64,000 bases of DNA from Oceaniovalibus sp. ACAM 378 (GCF_008085915.1 NZ_VSJK01000003.1:1-64000); one strand, 5' to 3'; shown: positions 43,285-53,266, numbered from the stretch's first letter. Notes: a model not told the origin generated them from the letters alone. Numbers and translations: made by a program.

Positions 43285-43537
43285 TCGGTCCTTCGATCTG
43301 TCGGTTCCGGGTAACGCTAGGGGGCGGCGCGCTTTCTGGCAAGCGCCGACAAAGCGCCAACAGGAAAACTGTGTCTGTCCGTCCCGGATGTGGCAGGGCA
43401 GGAAGCCGGTCCGTGCTTTGTCGATGCGCTTTGTATCAGCGACGGACGGATGCGCAGATCGGATCGCTCTGAACCGTCACCGGGTTTCTGCATCGCCAGT
43501 GCGACGCGGTCGCGCTGGCTTTTGCAAAGCCTTGCTG

Positions 43538-44752
43538 TCAAGTGGCAACCACCCGTTCTCGCCGGACCGTATAGATGGCACAGACCATCGACAGCGCCGC
43601 GGTCACGACCATCAGATACAGCAGCGGCAATGCGCCGTCGCCGCGCTCCAGCATGCGACCGGCCAGAACCGACAACGCAGCTCCGCCGCCGATCGCGATC
43701 GCACCGCCCAAACCGCTGGCGGTGCCCGCCAGATGTGGGCGAACCGACAACATTCCTGCGGTGGCATTGGGCAGGACAAGCCCGTTGCCGATCCCGACGA
43801 AAACCATGAACCCGAAGAACACCCAGACCGAGTCGTATCCCGCCAGAAACAGCAGCATTGCGATCAGCAATCCTCCGGCAGACAGGGCCGCGCCCCAGAT
43901 GATCATTGCATTGATGCCAAAGCGGACGGAATATCGCCCGGTCACGAAGTTTCCCGCCATATACCCGATGGCGGGCGAACCGAAAAACAACCCAAGGCTG
44001 GCGGGCGTCAAGTTGAACACATTGGTACCGACATAGGGCGCGCCACCGAGATAGGCAAAGAACGCGCCCGATGTGAACGCCGCCGAAAGCGCGTAGCCCC
44101 AGAACCTGCGCGACCTGAGAAGTTCGGGATATTCGCGGATCTGCGCCGTCAACGTCATCGGACGCGGCACGGCGGTTTCACCCAGATCGCGCCAGGTCAG
44201 CCACCAGATTGCCGCCCCTAGCCCGGTTAAAAGCCAGAACGACGCTTGCCAACCGAACACGTCATCCAGCGCGCCACCCACGGCGGGAGCCAGCATCGGT
44301 GCCACCGCCATGCCCATGGTGACATAGCCGATCACCGATGCCGCCTGATCTTGGGGCACCATGTCGCGCACCGCCGCCCGGCTTAGGACAATTCCGGTTA
44401 TAACGATGGACTGGATCACACGCAGAAGCAGAAATATCTCGATCGTCGGCGCGAAAATACAGCCCAGCGACGCCGCGACGAATACGCCAAGCCCGAAAAG
44501 GATCACGGGACGACGACCATATCTGTCGGACACCGGGCCAACCACAAGTTGCAGCAGCGCATTGCCCGCAAGATAAAGTGAGACCGCCAATTGCATTGTC
44601 GAATATTCAGTATCGAAATAAACGGTCATTCCCGGCAGCGACGGTAGGAACATGTTCATAGCAAGCGTCGATATGCCGGCCAGCAAAATCAGCGTGAAAA
44701 TTGTCGGAGGGGTGGTGCGGTCTAGAAATCGCACGGGGATCGCGTTGTTCAT
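43538..44752 (-). CDS. MFS drug exporter, Bcr/CflA type
   Basis: 404 residues with twelve membrane segments. FLPSLPGMTVYFDT in helix 1 and LVVGPVSDRYGRRPVILFG (MFS motif A) near residue 70, plus RAAVRDMVPQDQAASVIG near 120 typical of Bcr/CflA proteins, which expel drugs or metabolites by proton antiport. Start 44752 (MNNAIPVRF) fits the family better than 44761. Substrate unknown. The other MFS gene upstream is unrelated in type. Confidence 0.85.
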   Translation of the reverse strand: MNNAIPVRFLDRTTPPTIFTLILLAGISTLAMNMFLPSLPGMTVYFDTEYSTMQLAVSLYLAGNALLQLVVGPVSDRYGRRPVILFGLGVFVAASLGCIFAPTIEIFLLLRVIQSIVITGIVLSRAAVRDMVPQDQAASVIGYVTMGMAVAPMLAPAVGGALDDVFGWQASFWLLTGLGAAIWWLTWRDLGETAVPRPMTLTAQIREYPELLRSRRFWGYALSAAFTSGAFFAYLGGAPYVGTNVFNLTPASLGLFFGSPAIGYMAGNFVTGRYSVRFGINAMIIWGAALSAGGLLIAMLLFLAGYDSVWVFFGFMVFVGIGNGLVLPNATAGMLSVRPHLAGTASGLGGAIAIGGGAALSVLAGRMLERGDGALPLLYLMVVTAALSMVCAIYTVRRERVVAT

Positions 44753-44971
44753 GGCGCGCAAGCTAGGCCAGCGCAGAGGGCGCGTCCAGAGCCCGCGTTG
44801 CCGATCAGGGATAAGCTCAAGGATGCTGGTCGCCGAGCGCTGACCAAAGCGCCCGGCGCGATGCGCAGGGGCGCTGACCCAAGGCTTGAACAGCGCGTTG
44901 TTGACCCGGCGACAGCTATTTCAGTCCGGCCGACGGGCCAGTTCCTCGTCGCGTTCGAGAGGGATTTCTGC

Positions 44972-46171
44972 TTAATTTCCAACGTCGTTGTCAATCCGGG
45001 GCAGGAACCATGCCAGCAGCCCCGCAAGCGGCAGGAAAGAACAGATCTGATAAACTGTTTCGACGCCATAGCTGTCTGCCAACACGCCAAGAAACGCCGC
45101 TGCGACACCGCCAAGTCCGAAATTCAGCCCATAGAACAGACCGCCGATCAACCCGATCCGGTTGGGCAGAAGATCCATCGCATAAATCAGGATCGAGGCA
45201 AAGGCGCTGGCCATGATCAGATTGATCATGATCGTCAGTGCGCCGGTCCAGAACAAGTCTGCGTATGGCAGGATCAGCGTCAAGGGCAGGGGCCCCAAAA
45301 CCGAGATCCAGATGATCCGGTAACGACCGATCCGGTCGCCGACGATTCCGCCGATCAATACTCCGAACGCCGCAGCGAGCAGAAAGACAAAAAGCATCAA
45401 TTGTGAGGCAGGAATGGAAAGTCCGAAGCGTTCGATCAGATAGAAGGTGTAAAAAGACCGGAAACTCTCGCCATAGGCGTTTTTGGTAAACATCAGAAAG
45501 GTTAGCACGACAAGTCCGACGCCGATTGTCCGCGGAGAGTATCGGACAGTCTCGACGTCAGTTTTTCTGCGCGCCCGCATCGCCGCGAATTCGGCGCTGA
45601 TCTGGCGTTGTTTGCTGCCGATCCACATCAGCAGAATCATCGCCATAAGTGCGCTGACAGCGAACCAGGCAAGGGTCGGCTGGCCCCATGGCACGATAAT
45701 CAGTGCGGCAAACACCGGCCCAAGCGCCCCGCCAGCCTGTCCTCCGACCTGAAAAATACCCTGGGCAAGCCCCTGCCGGCCGCCGGCCGCATAGCGGGCC
45801 ATTCGCGTCGCTTCGGGGTGAAAAATCGACGAGCCGATGCCGATCAGCGCCACAGATACCAGAATTGTCGGATACCCTTGGGCGAACGCGAGGCTGACCA
45901 GACCGGACAGAGTGAACATCATCCCGACCACCGGCGAATAGGGTGCGGGATGGCGGTCGGTGACCATACCGATCACCGGTTGCAGCAAGGCACCGGCGAT
46001 TTGGAATGTGAGGGTAATCATACCGATCTGGACGAAATCCAGATCATAGGTCTCTTTCAGGATCGGATAGGCCGCCGGAATCAACGATTGCATCAGATCG
46101 TTCAGAAGATGTGTCACACCCAGAACCATCAGTACGACCAAATGGGTTCCAGAACGGGTCGCAATCTTCAT
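44972..46171 (-). CDS. MFS exporter of the fosmidomycin-resistance (Fsr) type
   Basis: 399 residues with twelve helices: HLLNDLMQSLIPAAYPILKETYDL at the start and FQIAGALLQPVIGMVTDRHP then GIGSSIFHPEATRMARYAAGGRQGLAQGIFQVGGQ near 110-150 are signatures of Fsr. Fsr exports fosmidomycin and possibly toxic metabolites. The downstream gap (44762-44971) contains no gene. Transcription of both MFS genes runs the same way but a 210-base gap separates them. Confidence 0.87.
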   Translation of the reverse strand: MKIATRSGTHLVVLMVLGVTHLLNDLMQSLIPAAYPILKETYDLDFVQIGMITLTFQIAGALLQPVIGMVTDRHPAPYSPVVGMMFTLSGLVSLAFAQGYPTILVSVALIGIGSSIFHPEATRMARYAAGGRQGLAQGIFQVGGQAGGALGPVFAALIIVPWGQPTLAWFAVSALMAMILLMWIGSKQRQISAEFAAMRARRKTDVETVRYSPRTIGVGLVVLTFLMFTKNAYGESFRSFYTFYLIERFGLSIPASQLMLFVFLLAAAFGVLIGGIVGDRIGRYRIIWISVLGPLPLTLILPYADLFWTGALTIMINLIMASAFASILIYAMDLLPNRIGLIGGLFYGLNFGLGGVAAAFLGVLADSYGVETVYQICSFLPLAGLLAWFLPRIDNDVGN

Positions 46172-46504
46172 GTCAATCGTCTTCCACTTGCGGGGGCGGG
46201 GGGTAATATGGCCAATTACTCACACCGCGCCGGGAGCCGCAAGGCGCGCTATTTTGAAACCGTGTCAACGCCCCCATAAAGCCAGGGCTTTGTCGCGCTG
46301 TTCAGTTCAATTGAAAGACTGTTATTTCAGGAAAATGCTCATATACAGAGCGGTATCCACCGTCTTCGCGTATTCGGCCAAAGGCAGGTGGCAGGAGTGC
46401 GGGGCAAAACTCTCAATCAAAATCAATTGAGTTTCGCCCCGCTCCGAGCCGCATCGGGCCCTTTGGCAACAGATATTGCCTTGATACGCGAGGAATGACG
46501 TTAC
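46172..46504. other. Intergenic region with a strong inverted repeat
   Basis: No gene is recognisable in these 330 bases between the Fsr-type gene and a small ORF. A 14-base inverted repeat, GCGGGGCAAAACTC at 46400-46413 and GAGTTTCGCCCCGC at 46430-46443 (one mismatch, 16-base loop), could be a bidirectional terminator stem or a regulator site. Confidence 0.5.
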
Positions 46505-46690
46505 TCAGACAGGTACATTGTCGAATAACAGGTCATCGTCACAGTTTGATGCACTGAATGCGGGTTTCAACTCAGTGGCGTTTATCAAACTGTACAGGCG
46601 GCGCGCAGCGCGCTTCTTCTCAGTGGTGCTGGCACTGGCGATGAGACGTTCCAACGCGACTATTTTGTCTTCGAGCTTCAACATTGTCAT
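46505..46690 (-). CDS. Small helical protein
   Basis: 61 residues from the ATG at 46690: MTMLKLEDKIVALERLIASAST followed by TEKKRAARRLYSLINATEL. A basic amphipathic helix pair with an acidic tail (NCDDDLLFDNVPV). Length, strong helical heptad pattern and codon use suggest a real gene, but no family is recognised. It lies between MFS and flagellar genes and could be a small regulator. Confidence 0.45.
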   Translation of the reverse strand: MTMLKLEDKIVALERLIASASTTEKKRAARRLYSLINATELKPAFSASNCDDDLLFDNVPV

Positions 46691-47178
46691 GGCAGCCTCA
46701 ATCTGGACAACAGGTGACTTGCGGGAACATTTCGGGAAAATGTGCCCTGCCGGAAGTACCGAGGGTGCCCTTGTTTCAAACTGGTGAAGGATCACAATTT
46801 GCTTGCAAGAGCCCTGTCGGATGAAATCGCGCGCAGACCTCTCCCCCGAAGTTCGACGTGCAGGTTCAATATCCTCTGTCCGGGCGGGACGGGCACTGAC
46901 ACAAGTTAGGATTGAGTAAGGGTGCGGTGCACTCGGCTGGAAGTTGCCGAAGGTTCTTTGTCAAGACGGAGGAATGACTTGCAGCATGTTCGCCTTGGCC
47001 GGGACTGACTATCTTTAAAATGAAAACAAACCCTTATACTCGGAAAAATGGCGGTAGTCGCGCCACCCGATCTTCGCTCCCTCAATTGCGAGCCCCCTGA
47101 GCCGCGAGCACCGAAGAATTTGGGTGGCGATAGATGCATGGTAACATCACCCCGTGACTTGATCGGAGACCGCAAAGT
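46691..47178. other. Gap of about 490 bases
   Basis: No gene recognised. Short frames on both strands (for example plus 47048-47281, overlapping flgI) look like chance or old insertion debris. The left part must contain the promoter of the small helical protein. Nothing resembling a terminator of flgI is obvious. Confidence 0.35.
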
Positions 47179-48282
47179 TCAGCGCACGATAAATTCGGCG
47201 TGTAGCGCACCCGCAGCCTTGATGCTTTTCAGTATGTCGATCATGTCGCGGGGCGATACTCCCAGTGCATTCAAGCCTTGAATGACTTGCGACAGCGACG
47301 TGCCGCCAGGCACTTCGGCAAGGCCGATCCCGGGTTCTTCCTCAATTCCGGCTGCGGTGCGGGGCAGTACAACCGTTGTGCCGGGGGAAAACGGATTGGG
47401 CTGCACCGCTTGCGGCGCTTCTTCAATCCGAAGCGTGATGTTGCCCTGACTGACGGCCACCCTGCTGATCCGGACGTCTTCGCCCATGACGATCGTTCCC
47501 GAGCTTTGATCGACCACGACGCGCGCCTTGCGTTGAGGCGAGATTTCGATGTTTTCGATCCGTCCCAGCGCATGGGCCGGCGAAGGCAAACGGGTTGCGG
47601 CAATGTCGATCAGAACTGTGCCCGCATCCAGCATTACCGCGACCGACCGATTGAGGTTGCGGTTGATCGCCTGTTCGATCCGTCCAGCAGTGGTGAAATC
47701 GGGTGTGCGCAGGGCCAGACGGATTGAGGTGAGCCCCGAAAAATCGAAGTCGATTTCGCGCTCTACCCGGGCGCCGGAGGGTATAATGCCCGACGTCGGA
47801 ACGCCTTGGGTGACCGATGCGGCATCGCCCTTAGCCACCACGCCCCCCGCAAGGATCGTACCCTGTGCCACGGCATAGATCTGCCCGTCGGCGGCATTCA
47901 GCGGTGTCATGACAAGCGTTCCGCCCATCAGGCTGCCTGCGTCACCGATTGCAGAGACCGTTACGTCGATCTGTGCTCCGGCGCGGGCGAACGGCGGAAG
48001 CGCGGCGGTAACCAGCACCGCCGCCACGTTTTTCGGGCGGAACTGTTCGCCGGTCACGTTGACCCCCAGCCGTTCAAGAATTGTTGCCATGATGTCTTCG
48101 GTGAACGGCGCGTTGCGCATGCCGTCGCCTGTGCCGTTCAGCCCTACGACAAGGCCGTAACCGACCAGATCGTTGCCCCGCACCCCGTCGAATTCCACCA
48201 AATCCTTGATCCTGACCTGTGCGGGCGCGAGCTGTGGCGCCAGAAACAGAACCAGTACAATCAATGCGCGCAGGGCGATCAA
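47179..48282 (-). CDS. flgI: Flagellar P-ring protein
   Basis: 367 residues, the normal FlgI length, with a cleavable signal peptide (ALIVLVLFLAPQLAPAQ). RIKDLVEFDGVRGNDLVGYGLVVGLNGTGD near residue 24 and LVTAALPPFARAGAQIDVTVSAIGDAGSLMGGTLVMTPL near 110 are the conserved core. It forms the periplasmic ring around the rod. The start overlaps the flgL stop (ATGA), and it is the last gene of the motB-flgE-flgK-flgL-flgI run. Confidence 0.96.
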   Translation of the reverse strand: MIALRALIVLVLFLAPQLAPAQVRIKDLVEFDGVRGNDLVGYGLVVGLNGTGDGMRNAPFTEDIMATILERLGVNVTGEQFRPKNVAAVLVTAALPPFARAGAQIDVTVSAIGDAGSLMGGTLVMTPLNAADGQIYAVAQGTILAGGVVAKGDAASVTQGVPTSGIIPSGARVEREIDFDFSGLTSIRLALRTPDFTTAGRIEQAINRNLNRSVAVMLDAGTVLIDIAATRLPSPAHALGRIENIEISPQRKARVVVDQSSGTIVMGEDVRISRVAVSQGNITLRIEEAPQAVQPNPFSPGTTVVLPRTAAGIEEEPGIGLAEVPGGTSLSQVIQGLNALGVSPRDMIDILKSIKAAGALHAEFIVR

Positions 48283-49283
48283 CGCAAATATCCTGTCAGG
48301 TTCAGCTGCGATAGCCGGGCGGTCACCGTGTAAAAGGTATCAAGTTGCGACTGGACGGCCTGCAACCGGGTCGCCGTATCATAGGGGTCGGCGGTGACCA
48401 GTTTGGCCAGGGAATGTTGCAGGCTGGCGGTTTCGGCGCCATTTCGGCTGCGCGCCGCATCGATCCGCGCCTCGGCGGTGCCGACCGACGCCGACAGCGC
48501 CACGATGCCCGCCGTCGCGCCCAATAGATCGTCCCGGGCGATGGAAATAAGGTTCGACTGGTTTTGGATGTCACCGGATAATGCACCCCGCGCCAAAAGC
48601 GCACCTTTGGCCGTCGCGGCCAGCATGGCGCGCAATTCGGACTGTCGCGCGTCGATCCCGGGGGAAACCGTGTCTTCGGGTGTAAGCCTGAAGGGGGCGA
48701 GAGGGTCCGTGCTGCCAAGATAGCGCGCGGTTTCAAATGTGCCGCCGGGCGCGAAATATGCGTCAACCACCGCCGAGACATCTTCGGCGGTGGCGGTGCC
48801 GGGGAGCAGTGCTGCAAGATCGTTAAGGATCAGTTTGGGATCGGCGACAGCGCGGGATTCGGTATCATCACCGGAAAACAGCGACCGGCCTGCGACAGTG
48901 GTGTTTAAAGTGCCAACCAGGGCCTCGAACCGGCTGCTGGCTTCTTCGCCGAAGTTATGGATCAACGCCGGGCTCGTGGTGTTCTCCATGGCAAGCGCGG
49001 CTTCTGTCAGACCTTCGATCTGGGTTTTGACCCGTTCAAGCGATTGCTGCAGTGTGTTGGTAAAGAGATCGGCCTCGGCGGTGACAGTGTCGAATGCCCT
49101 GAGGCGCGACAGGCTGCGTTCCAGCGCGGCGACCGGAGCCATGTCGCCCGACAGCGCGCTGCGCAGATCGGACTTGCGTCCGCTGGTCAGTTCCTGCGCC
49201 AGCGTATTCAGGTCTGTGCGGATCCGGGCGTTGAAAATACGGTTCGAGTAGCTGGCGGAAAGCGTTCCGATGGATTGCAACAT
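48279..49283 (-). CDS. flgL: Flagellar hook-associated protein 3
   Basis: 334 residues. The flagellin-like N-terminal helix (SASYSNRIFNARIRTDLNTLAQELTSGRKSDLRSAL) and C-terminal helix (RLQAVQSQLDTFYTVTARLSQLNLTGYLR) pair as in FlgL, the junction protein between hook and filament. The middle domain is divergent. It starts 3 bases after flgK and overlaps flgI by four bases. Confidence 0.88.
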   Translation of the reverse strand: MLQSIGTLSASYSNRIFNARIRTDLNTLAQELTSGRKSDLRSALSGDMAPVAALERSLSRLRAFDTVTAEADLFTNTLQQSLERVKTQIEGLTEAALAMENTTSPALIHNFGEEASSRFEALVGTLNTTVAGRSLFSGDDTESRAVADPKLILNDLAALLPGTATAEDVSAVVDAYFAPGGTFETARYLGSTDPLAPFRLTPEDTVSPGIDARQSELRAMLAATAKGALLARGALSGDIQNQSNLISIARDDLLGATAGIVALSASVGTAEARIDAARSRNGAETASLQHSLAKLVTADPYDTATRLQAVQSQLDTFYTVTARLSQLNLTGYLR

Positions 49284-49286
49284 GGT

Positions 49287-50714
49287 TCAGATCTCCAAAA
49301 GGCGGCGCATCATTTCGTCGACCGCCTGGATTACCCGGGCGTTGGCACCATAGTTTTGTTCGATCAGCAGCAGCTTTTGCATTTCCTGATCCATGTCCAC
49401 ACCGCCCATAAATTCTTGTTGGCGCAGGGTATCGGCGCGGGATTGGGCAAAGGTCTGGGTTTCCTCCGCACGAAACAGGCTGCCGTTGACTTGCGCCATG
49501 AATTCCGAGGCAAAAGTGGCGGCCGATTGTGCACCGCCCAACGCGGTGGCGCGTGGCGCATTCAGGGCGTCAGTGAGCGCGTGCAGCATGCCGGCCTGTC
49601 CGACCGCTCCGGAGGTCGCCGCGCCCAACCCATCCCGCAGCCGCCAAACGGCACCGCCCTGTTCGGGATCTGCCAGCGCGTTCAGGCTCAGCCGCTGGGC
49701 AAGTCCTTCGGTGGGAGAGACGGTCAGGGCATTGCCGCTGTCGGTGAACAGTCCGGGCGCGCCGGGCGCACGTGTGGTGTCGATCGAAGGATCTTCGAAA
49801 CGCTGGATCAGGTCCCGGGCGAAGGCGTCAAGTTGCGCCTGGGCCTCGGGTCCCGAGGAGTCGCGGATCACGAACAGACCCTCAAGCCGCCCACCATCCA
49901 TCCGTCCGTCGCCCCCCGGCGTGACCGCACGCCCGTCGATCGTCAGCCCCGACAACTGCCCCCCGGCGAGAGACATGCCCGGGGTGACCGCATTGGCCGG
50001 CGTGAATTCGATGGTCGCGACACGGCTGTCAAGCAGCACCTGCCCGCCGGTGGTGACCAGTGCGACCACATCGCGATCCCGGGGAATCTGACGAATGGGG
50101 ACAATTTGCGCGATCCGGTCGATCAGTTGCTGGCGCTGGTCCAACAAGGGATTCATATCGGTTTTACCGGCATTGCGGGCGATGTCGGCGTTCAGTTTGG
50201 CAACCTGTGCCAGCGTGGTGTTCAGGGTTTCGATATCCCGCGCAATGGCGGCATCGGCGGCGTGCCGCTCCGCCTGAATCCCTTGGCCCGCCTGATTGAT
50301 CTGGTTGGCCAGTGACCGGGCCGCAGCGGCGACGCCTTCAAGGCGGGTGGTGGAGTCTGGTCGGCTTGCCGCCTCGATCAGGCGGCCCTCAAGCGTGGCA
50401 AGCCGCCCGGTCAGCGAGTTGCTGCTGTCGGCGCTGCCCAAAAGGGCGGCGAACCGGTCGAGAAAGCCGGTGCGGGCGCTGTCACGCTCAAGCCCGGCAT
50501 CGGCGATCCGGCGGTCAAACAGAACCGCCGGGTCGACGACCCGGACGATCCCGTTGACCTGAACGCCGCCCAAGCTGGCTGCGGAAAGCGACACTTCGCG
50601 CCGTCCGTATCCTTCGGTCAGGGCGTTGGCGATGTTTGCGGACACCACCTGTGCGGACCGTTGGACTGCGGACAACCCGCTGAGCGCGTTGGACAATGTG
50701 GCGGACATGCTCAT
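49287..50714 (-). CDS. flgK: Flagellar hook-associated protein 1
   Basis: 475 residues: N-terminal SATLSNALSGLSAVQRSAQVVSANIANALTEGYGRREV is the rod/hook-type motif, and the C-terminal MGGVDMDQEMQKLLLIEQNYGANARVIQAVDEMMRRLLEI is the matching FlgK helix. FlgK joins hook to filament with FlgL. Start at 50714 (MSMSATL) or two codons later. 31 bases downstream of flgE. Confidence 0.93.
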   Translation of the reverse strand: MSMSATLSNALSGLSAVQRSAQVVSANIANALTEGYGRREVSLSAASLGGVQVNGIVRVVDPAVLFDRRIADAGLERDSARTGFLDRFAALLGSADSSNSLTGRLATLEGRLIEAASRPDSTTRLEGVAAAARSLANQINQAGQGIQAERHAADAAIARDIETLNTTLAQVAKLNADIARNAGKTDMNPLLDQRQQLIDRIAQIVPIRQIPRDRDVVALVTTGGQVLLDSRVATIEFTPANAVTPGMSLAGGQLSGLTIDGRAVTPGGDGRMDGGRLEGLFVIRDSSGPEAQAQLDAFARDLIQRFEDPSIDTTRAPGAPGLFTDSGNALTVSPTEGLAQRLSLNALADPEQGGAVWRLRDGLGAATSGAVGQAGMLHALTDALNAPRATALGGAQSAATFASEFMAQVNGSLFRAEETQTFAQSRADTLRQQEFMGGVDMDQEMQKLLLIEQNYGANARVIQAVDEMMRRLLEI

Positions 50715-50745
50715 GTTCTACTCCTCGCAGACGGCAGGGGGATAT

Positions 50746-52053
50746 TCAGCGTTTGATATTCGTGGTTTCCTGCATCATCTCATCGACGGTCTGGATCACC
50801 TTGGCATTCGATGAATAGGCGCGCTGGGTCTGGATCAGGTTGGTCAATTCCAGTGCCACATCCGTTGTCGATGCCTCCAATGTATAGCCTTGGGTTTCGC
50901 CCGTGGGTCCATCACCGGCATTCCACAGGAACATCGGACCGCTTTCCATCGACAGGGAATAGGTCTGATCGCTCATCGCGTTCAGCCCGTTGGGATTGGG
51001 AACGTCAATCAGCGGCACCTGATAGATCGGTCGGTTGAAGCCGGTATCGAAGATTGCGCTTACAATGCCGTTCGGATCGATCTCGACCCCGACAAGGTTA
51101 CCGACGGGGGATCCGTTCTTGGTCAACTCGGTCGGGGCAAAGCTGGCGGCAAGCTGGGTCAGGCCGTTGGGGGTACCGGGCAGGCCGATGTTCAGGTCGA
51201 TATCGCCGCCGCCGAGTGTCAGCGTCACCTTGCCGGTGGCCGGGTCATAGGCGCCGCCTGTGGTCTCGGTGATCGTGGCAAGGGTGCCGCCGTTGGTCGG
51301 GCCGTCGTTGAACGTCACCTCATATTCGCCGACGGTGGCGCCGTTGGATGCGGAGTCGGTGATTGTCATTGTCCAGGTGTTGGACGATCCGACCGCGGGA
51401 ATCGTGGGTGTAAAGCTGACGTTCAGGGATTCAGCCTGACCGAGGTTGCCGAAATATTCGACCGACAGATCCCGCGCCGCGCCTGCCGCGCCGGCATTCG
51501 TGTCTGTGGATGGCAGGTTCGCCCCCATGGTGATCCGGGTCGTGGGGTTGGCTGCGAACTGATTTTTGGTGACGACAATGGGTTCCAGCGACGCGCTGGT
51601 GTCGCGCGCCACGGCAGGCAGGGTCCCGTTGGCGTTCAAACCCCAGCCCATCAGCACCTGCCCCGATGAATTGGTCAACACGCCCTCGGCATCCGGTCGG
51701 AACGATCCGGTCGTCATCAGAGCCAGCGGCAAGACACCCGGCTGGCCGACCGCGGTGCGGTTGGTGACTGGCAGAAAGCCGCGCCCGCCAATCGTGATGT
51801 CCATCGAATTGTTGGTGCCCTGAACCATACCGCGATCTTCGATCCTGCGCGCCGTCGTGGTGGATACACCACCTGCGGTATATGTCCCCTGCTGCCCCGC
51901 CCGGCCGCCGACGACCATCGAGTGAAAGTCGGTCACCACCCTTTTATAACCGAACGTCGACGAGTTCGCGATGTTGTCCGAAATGCCGGCCAACCGTTGC
52001 GCGTTGGCGTTCAGTCCTGCGACACTGGCCGCCAGGGAGGAGGAGATGGTCAT
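50746..52053 (-). CDS. flgE: Flagellar hook protein
   Basis: 435 residues, typical FlgE size. N-terminal SVAGLNANAQRLAGISDNIANSSTFGYKRVVTDF and C-terminal NLIQTQRAYSSNAKVIQTVDEMMQETTNIKR are the rod-type assembly helices, with ETQGYTLEASTTDVALEL just before. The middle domain carries the hook surface. It lies 94 bases after motB. The hook polymer connects basal body and filament. Confidence 0.93.
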   Translation of the reverse strand: MTISSSLAASVAGLNANAQRLAGISDNIANSSTFGYKRVVTDFHSMVVGGRAGQQGTYTAGGVSTTTARRIEDRGMVQGTNNSMDITIGGRGFLPVTNRTAVGQPGVLPLALMTTGSFRPDAEGVLTNSSGQVLMGWGLNANGTLPAVARDTSASLEPIVVTKNQFAANPTTRITMGANLPSTDTNAGAAGAARDLSVEYFGNLGQAESLNVSFTPTIPAVGSSNTWTMTITDSASNGATVGEYEVTFNDGPTNGGTLATITETTGGAYDPATGKVTLTLGGGDIDLNIGLPGTPNGLTQLAASFAPTELTKNGSPVGNLVGVEIDPNGIVSAIFDTGFNRPIYQVPLIDVPNPNGLNAMSDQTYSLSMESGPMFLWNAGDGPTGETQGYTLEASTTDVALELTNLIQTQRAYSSNAKVIQTVDEMMQETTNIKR

Positions 52054-52147
52054 GAAAGCGCCTTTCTGATGCGTTTTTCTCAGTCCTTTCCCTGTTAGGC
52101 GAGCAGCCTTAACATGACGCTAATACCTAAAATGGCGGCCATTGCGT

Positions 52148-52990
52148 TCAGCGCAGCAGGGTAAGCTCGATCCGGTTGTTGCGCACGGACATCGGGTTGT
52201 CGGTCACAAGATTCCGGTCGGCATGGCCGGTGACGCGTTGTACCCGGTTTTCAGGAATAAATGCGGGATTCAGCATGCCCCGCACCCGATGCGCCCGCTG
52301 GGTCGAGATGTCCCAGACCGGATTGTTCAGGCGCACGATGGGCTCTGAGTGGACATGCCCGCCGACGGCGATTTTGTTGCGCGCCAGCCCAAAGACCGAA
52401 GAGACGATCCCGGTCAGCTCGTTCAGCAGTGGCGTCGGAACGTCCGATTCGCCGTCGAAAAGCGGTTCATCGGGCAGGTCGAACAGCTCGACGATCAGAC
52501 CTTCGTCGGTCACGCGCGTCAGGATATGGCGGGAAAGCGCATCGTCGAGCATGCTTTCGCCGGACCGCGCCATCAGCAATTCGGCCAGTTCGGTCAACTG
52601 TTCGTCGTTTGTGGTGCCGTCCGTCGATTCTGCTTTGCTGATATCGGTTCCGGTTTCACCGCGGGATTTATCGCTGTCCGCATGATAGGTCTGCGTCGCG
52701 CCCACACCACTCTGCGCCAGGCGATCTTCGGAAAATACGGTGTCGCCGTTGAACGACCCTGTTCCGCCGCCCGACACGCGATTGATGGTGATCGTCGGGT
52801 TGAAATAATCGGCTATTCCCTTGCGCTGATTTTCGTTTGTCGCGCCGAGAAGCCACATCAAAAGGAAGAAAGCCATCATTGCGGTCACGAAATCCGCATA
52901 GGCCACTTTCCAGGCACCACCATGGTGCCCGCCACCGCCGACGATCTTCTTACGTTTGATGATCACCGGCGCATTTGCATGCGCAGTCAT
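52148..52990 (-). CDS. motB: Flagellar stator protein
   Basis: 280 residues. The single membrane helix with the proton-channel Asp is in AWKVAYADFVTAMMAFFLLMWLLGAT near residue 26-51 (Asp33). The C-terminal OmpA-like peptidoglycan-binding domain follows from about 160, with SVFGLARNKIAVGGHVHSEP and RAHRVRGML, ending RNNRIELTLLR. The PVIIKRKKI start is usual. motA is not adjacent. The ribosome site lies inside a long inverted repeat. Confidence 0.93.
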   Translation of the reverse strand: MTAHANAPVIIKRKKIVGGGGHHGGAWKVAYADFVTAMMAFFLLMWLLGATNENQRKGIADYFNPTITINRVSGGGTGSFNGDTVFSEDRLAQSGVGATQTYHADSDKSRGETGTDISKAESTDGTTNDEQLTELAELLMARSGESMLDDALSRHILTRVTDEGLIVELFDLPDEPLFDGESDVPTPLLNELTGIVSSVFGLARNKIAVGGHVHSEPIVRLNNPVWDISTQRAHRVRGMLNPAFIPENRVQRVTGHADRNLVTDNPMSVRNNRIELTLLR

Positions 52991-52999
52991 TAAAACTCA

Positions 53000-53046
53000 C
53001 CCCTTTACCCACCGCTGCCCGGTTTAACAGGGGTGGGTGAAAGGGG
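53000..53046 (-). promoter_or_regulatory. Inverted repeat covering the motB ribosome-binding site
   Basis: CCCCTTTACCCACC (53000-53013) and GGTGGGTGAAAGGGG (53032-53046) are near-perfect complements with an 18-base loop. On the minus strand the motB Shine-Dalgarno (AAGGGGTGAG, 8 bases before the ATG) is part of the stem, so the hairpin would hide it. Confidence 0.55.
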
Positions 53047-53266
53047 GCTTAACTTCTAAAAAGCGGCGCTTACGGTAGCGCAGGAGTGTCGCGCACGATC
53101 CTTTGGCGCTCACAGGCGTTGGGCGGCAGGTGAAGCGGGGAATGGACGCGATCGCGCAGGCCTTTGCGACGCAGGGTTATCCTACACGTTATTTTGCCTT
53201 TCGGCATGGCGGCGTTAGCTCTGTGGCAGTAGTCCTGAGTTCAGCAGGCGCAATCAGGGGGCGGCG

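Noticed and set aside
47048-47281. 77-codon plus-strand frame overlapping the 3' end of flgI
   Set aside because: Antisense to conserved FlgI sequence; composition is Pro/Arg-rich shadow.
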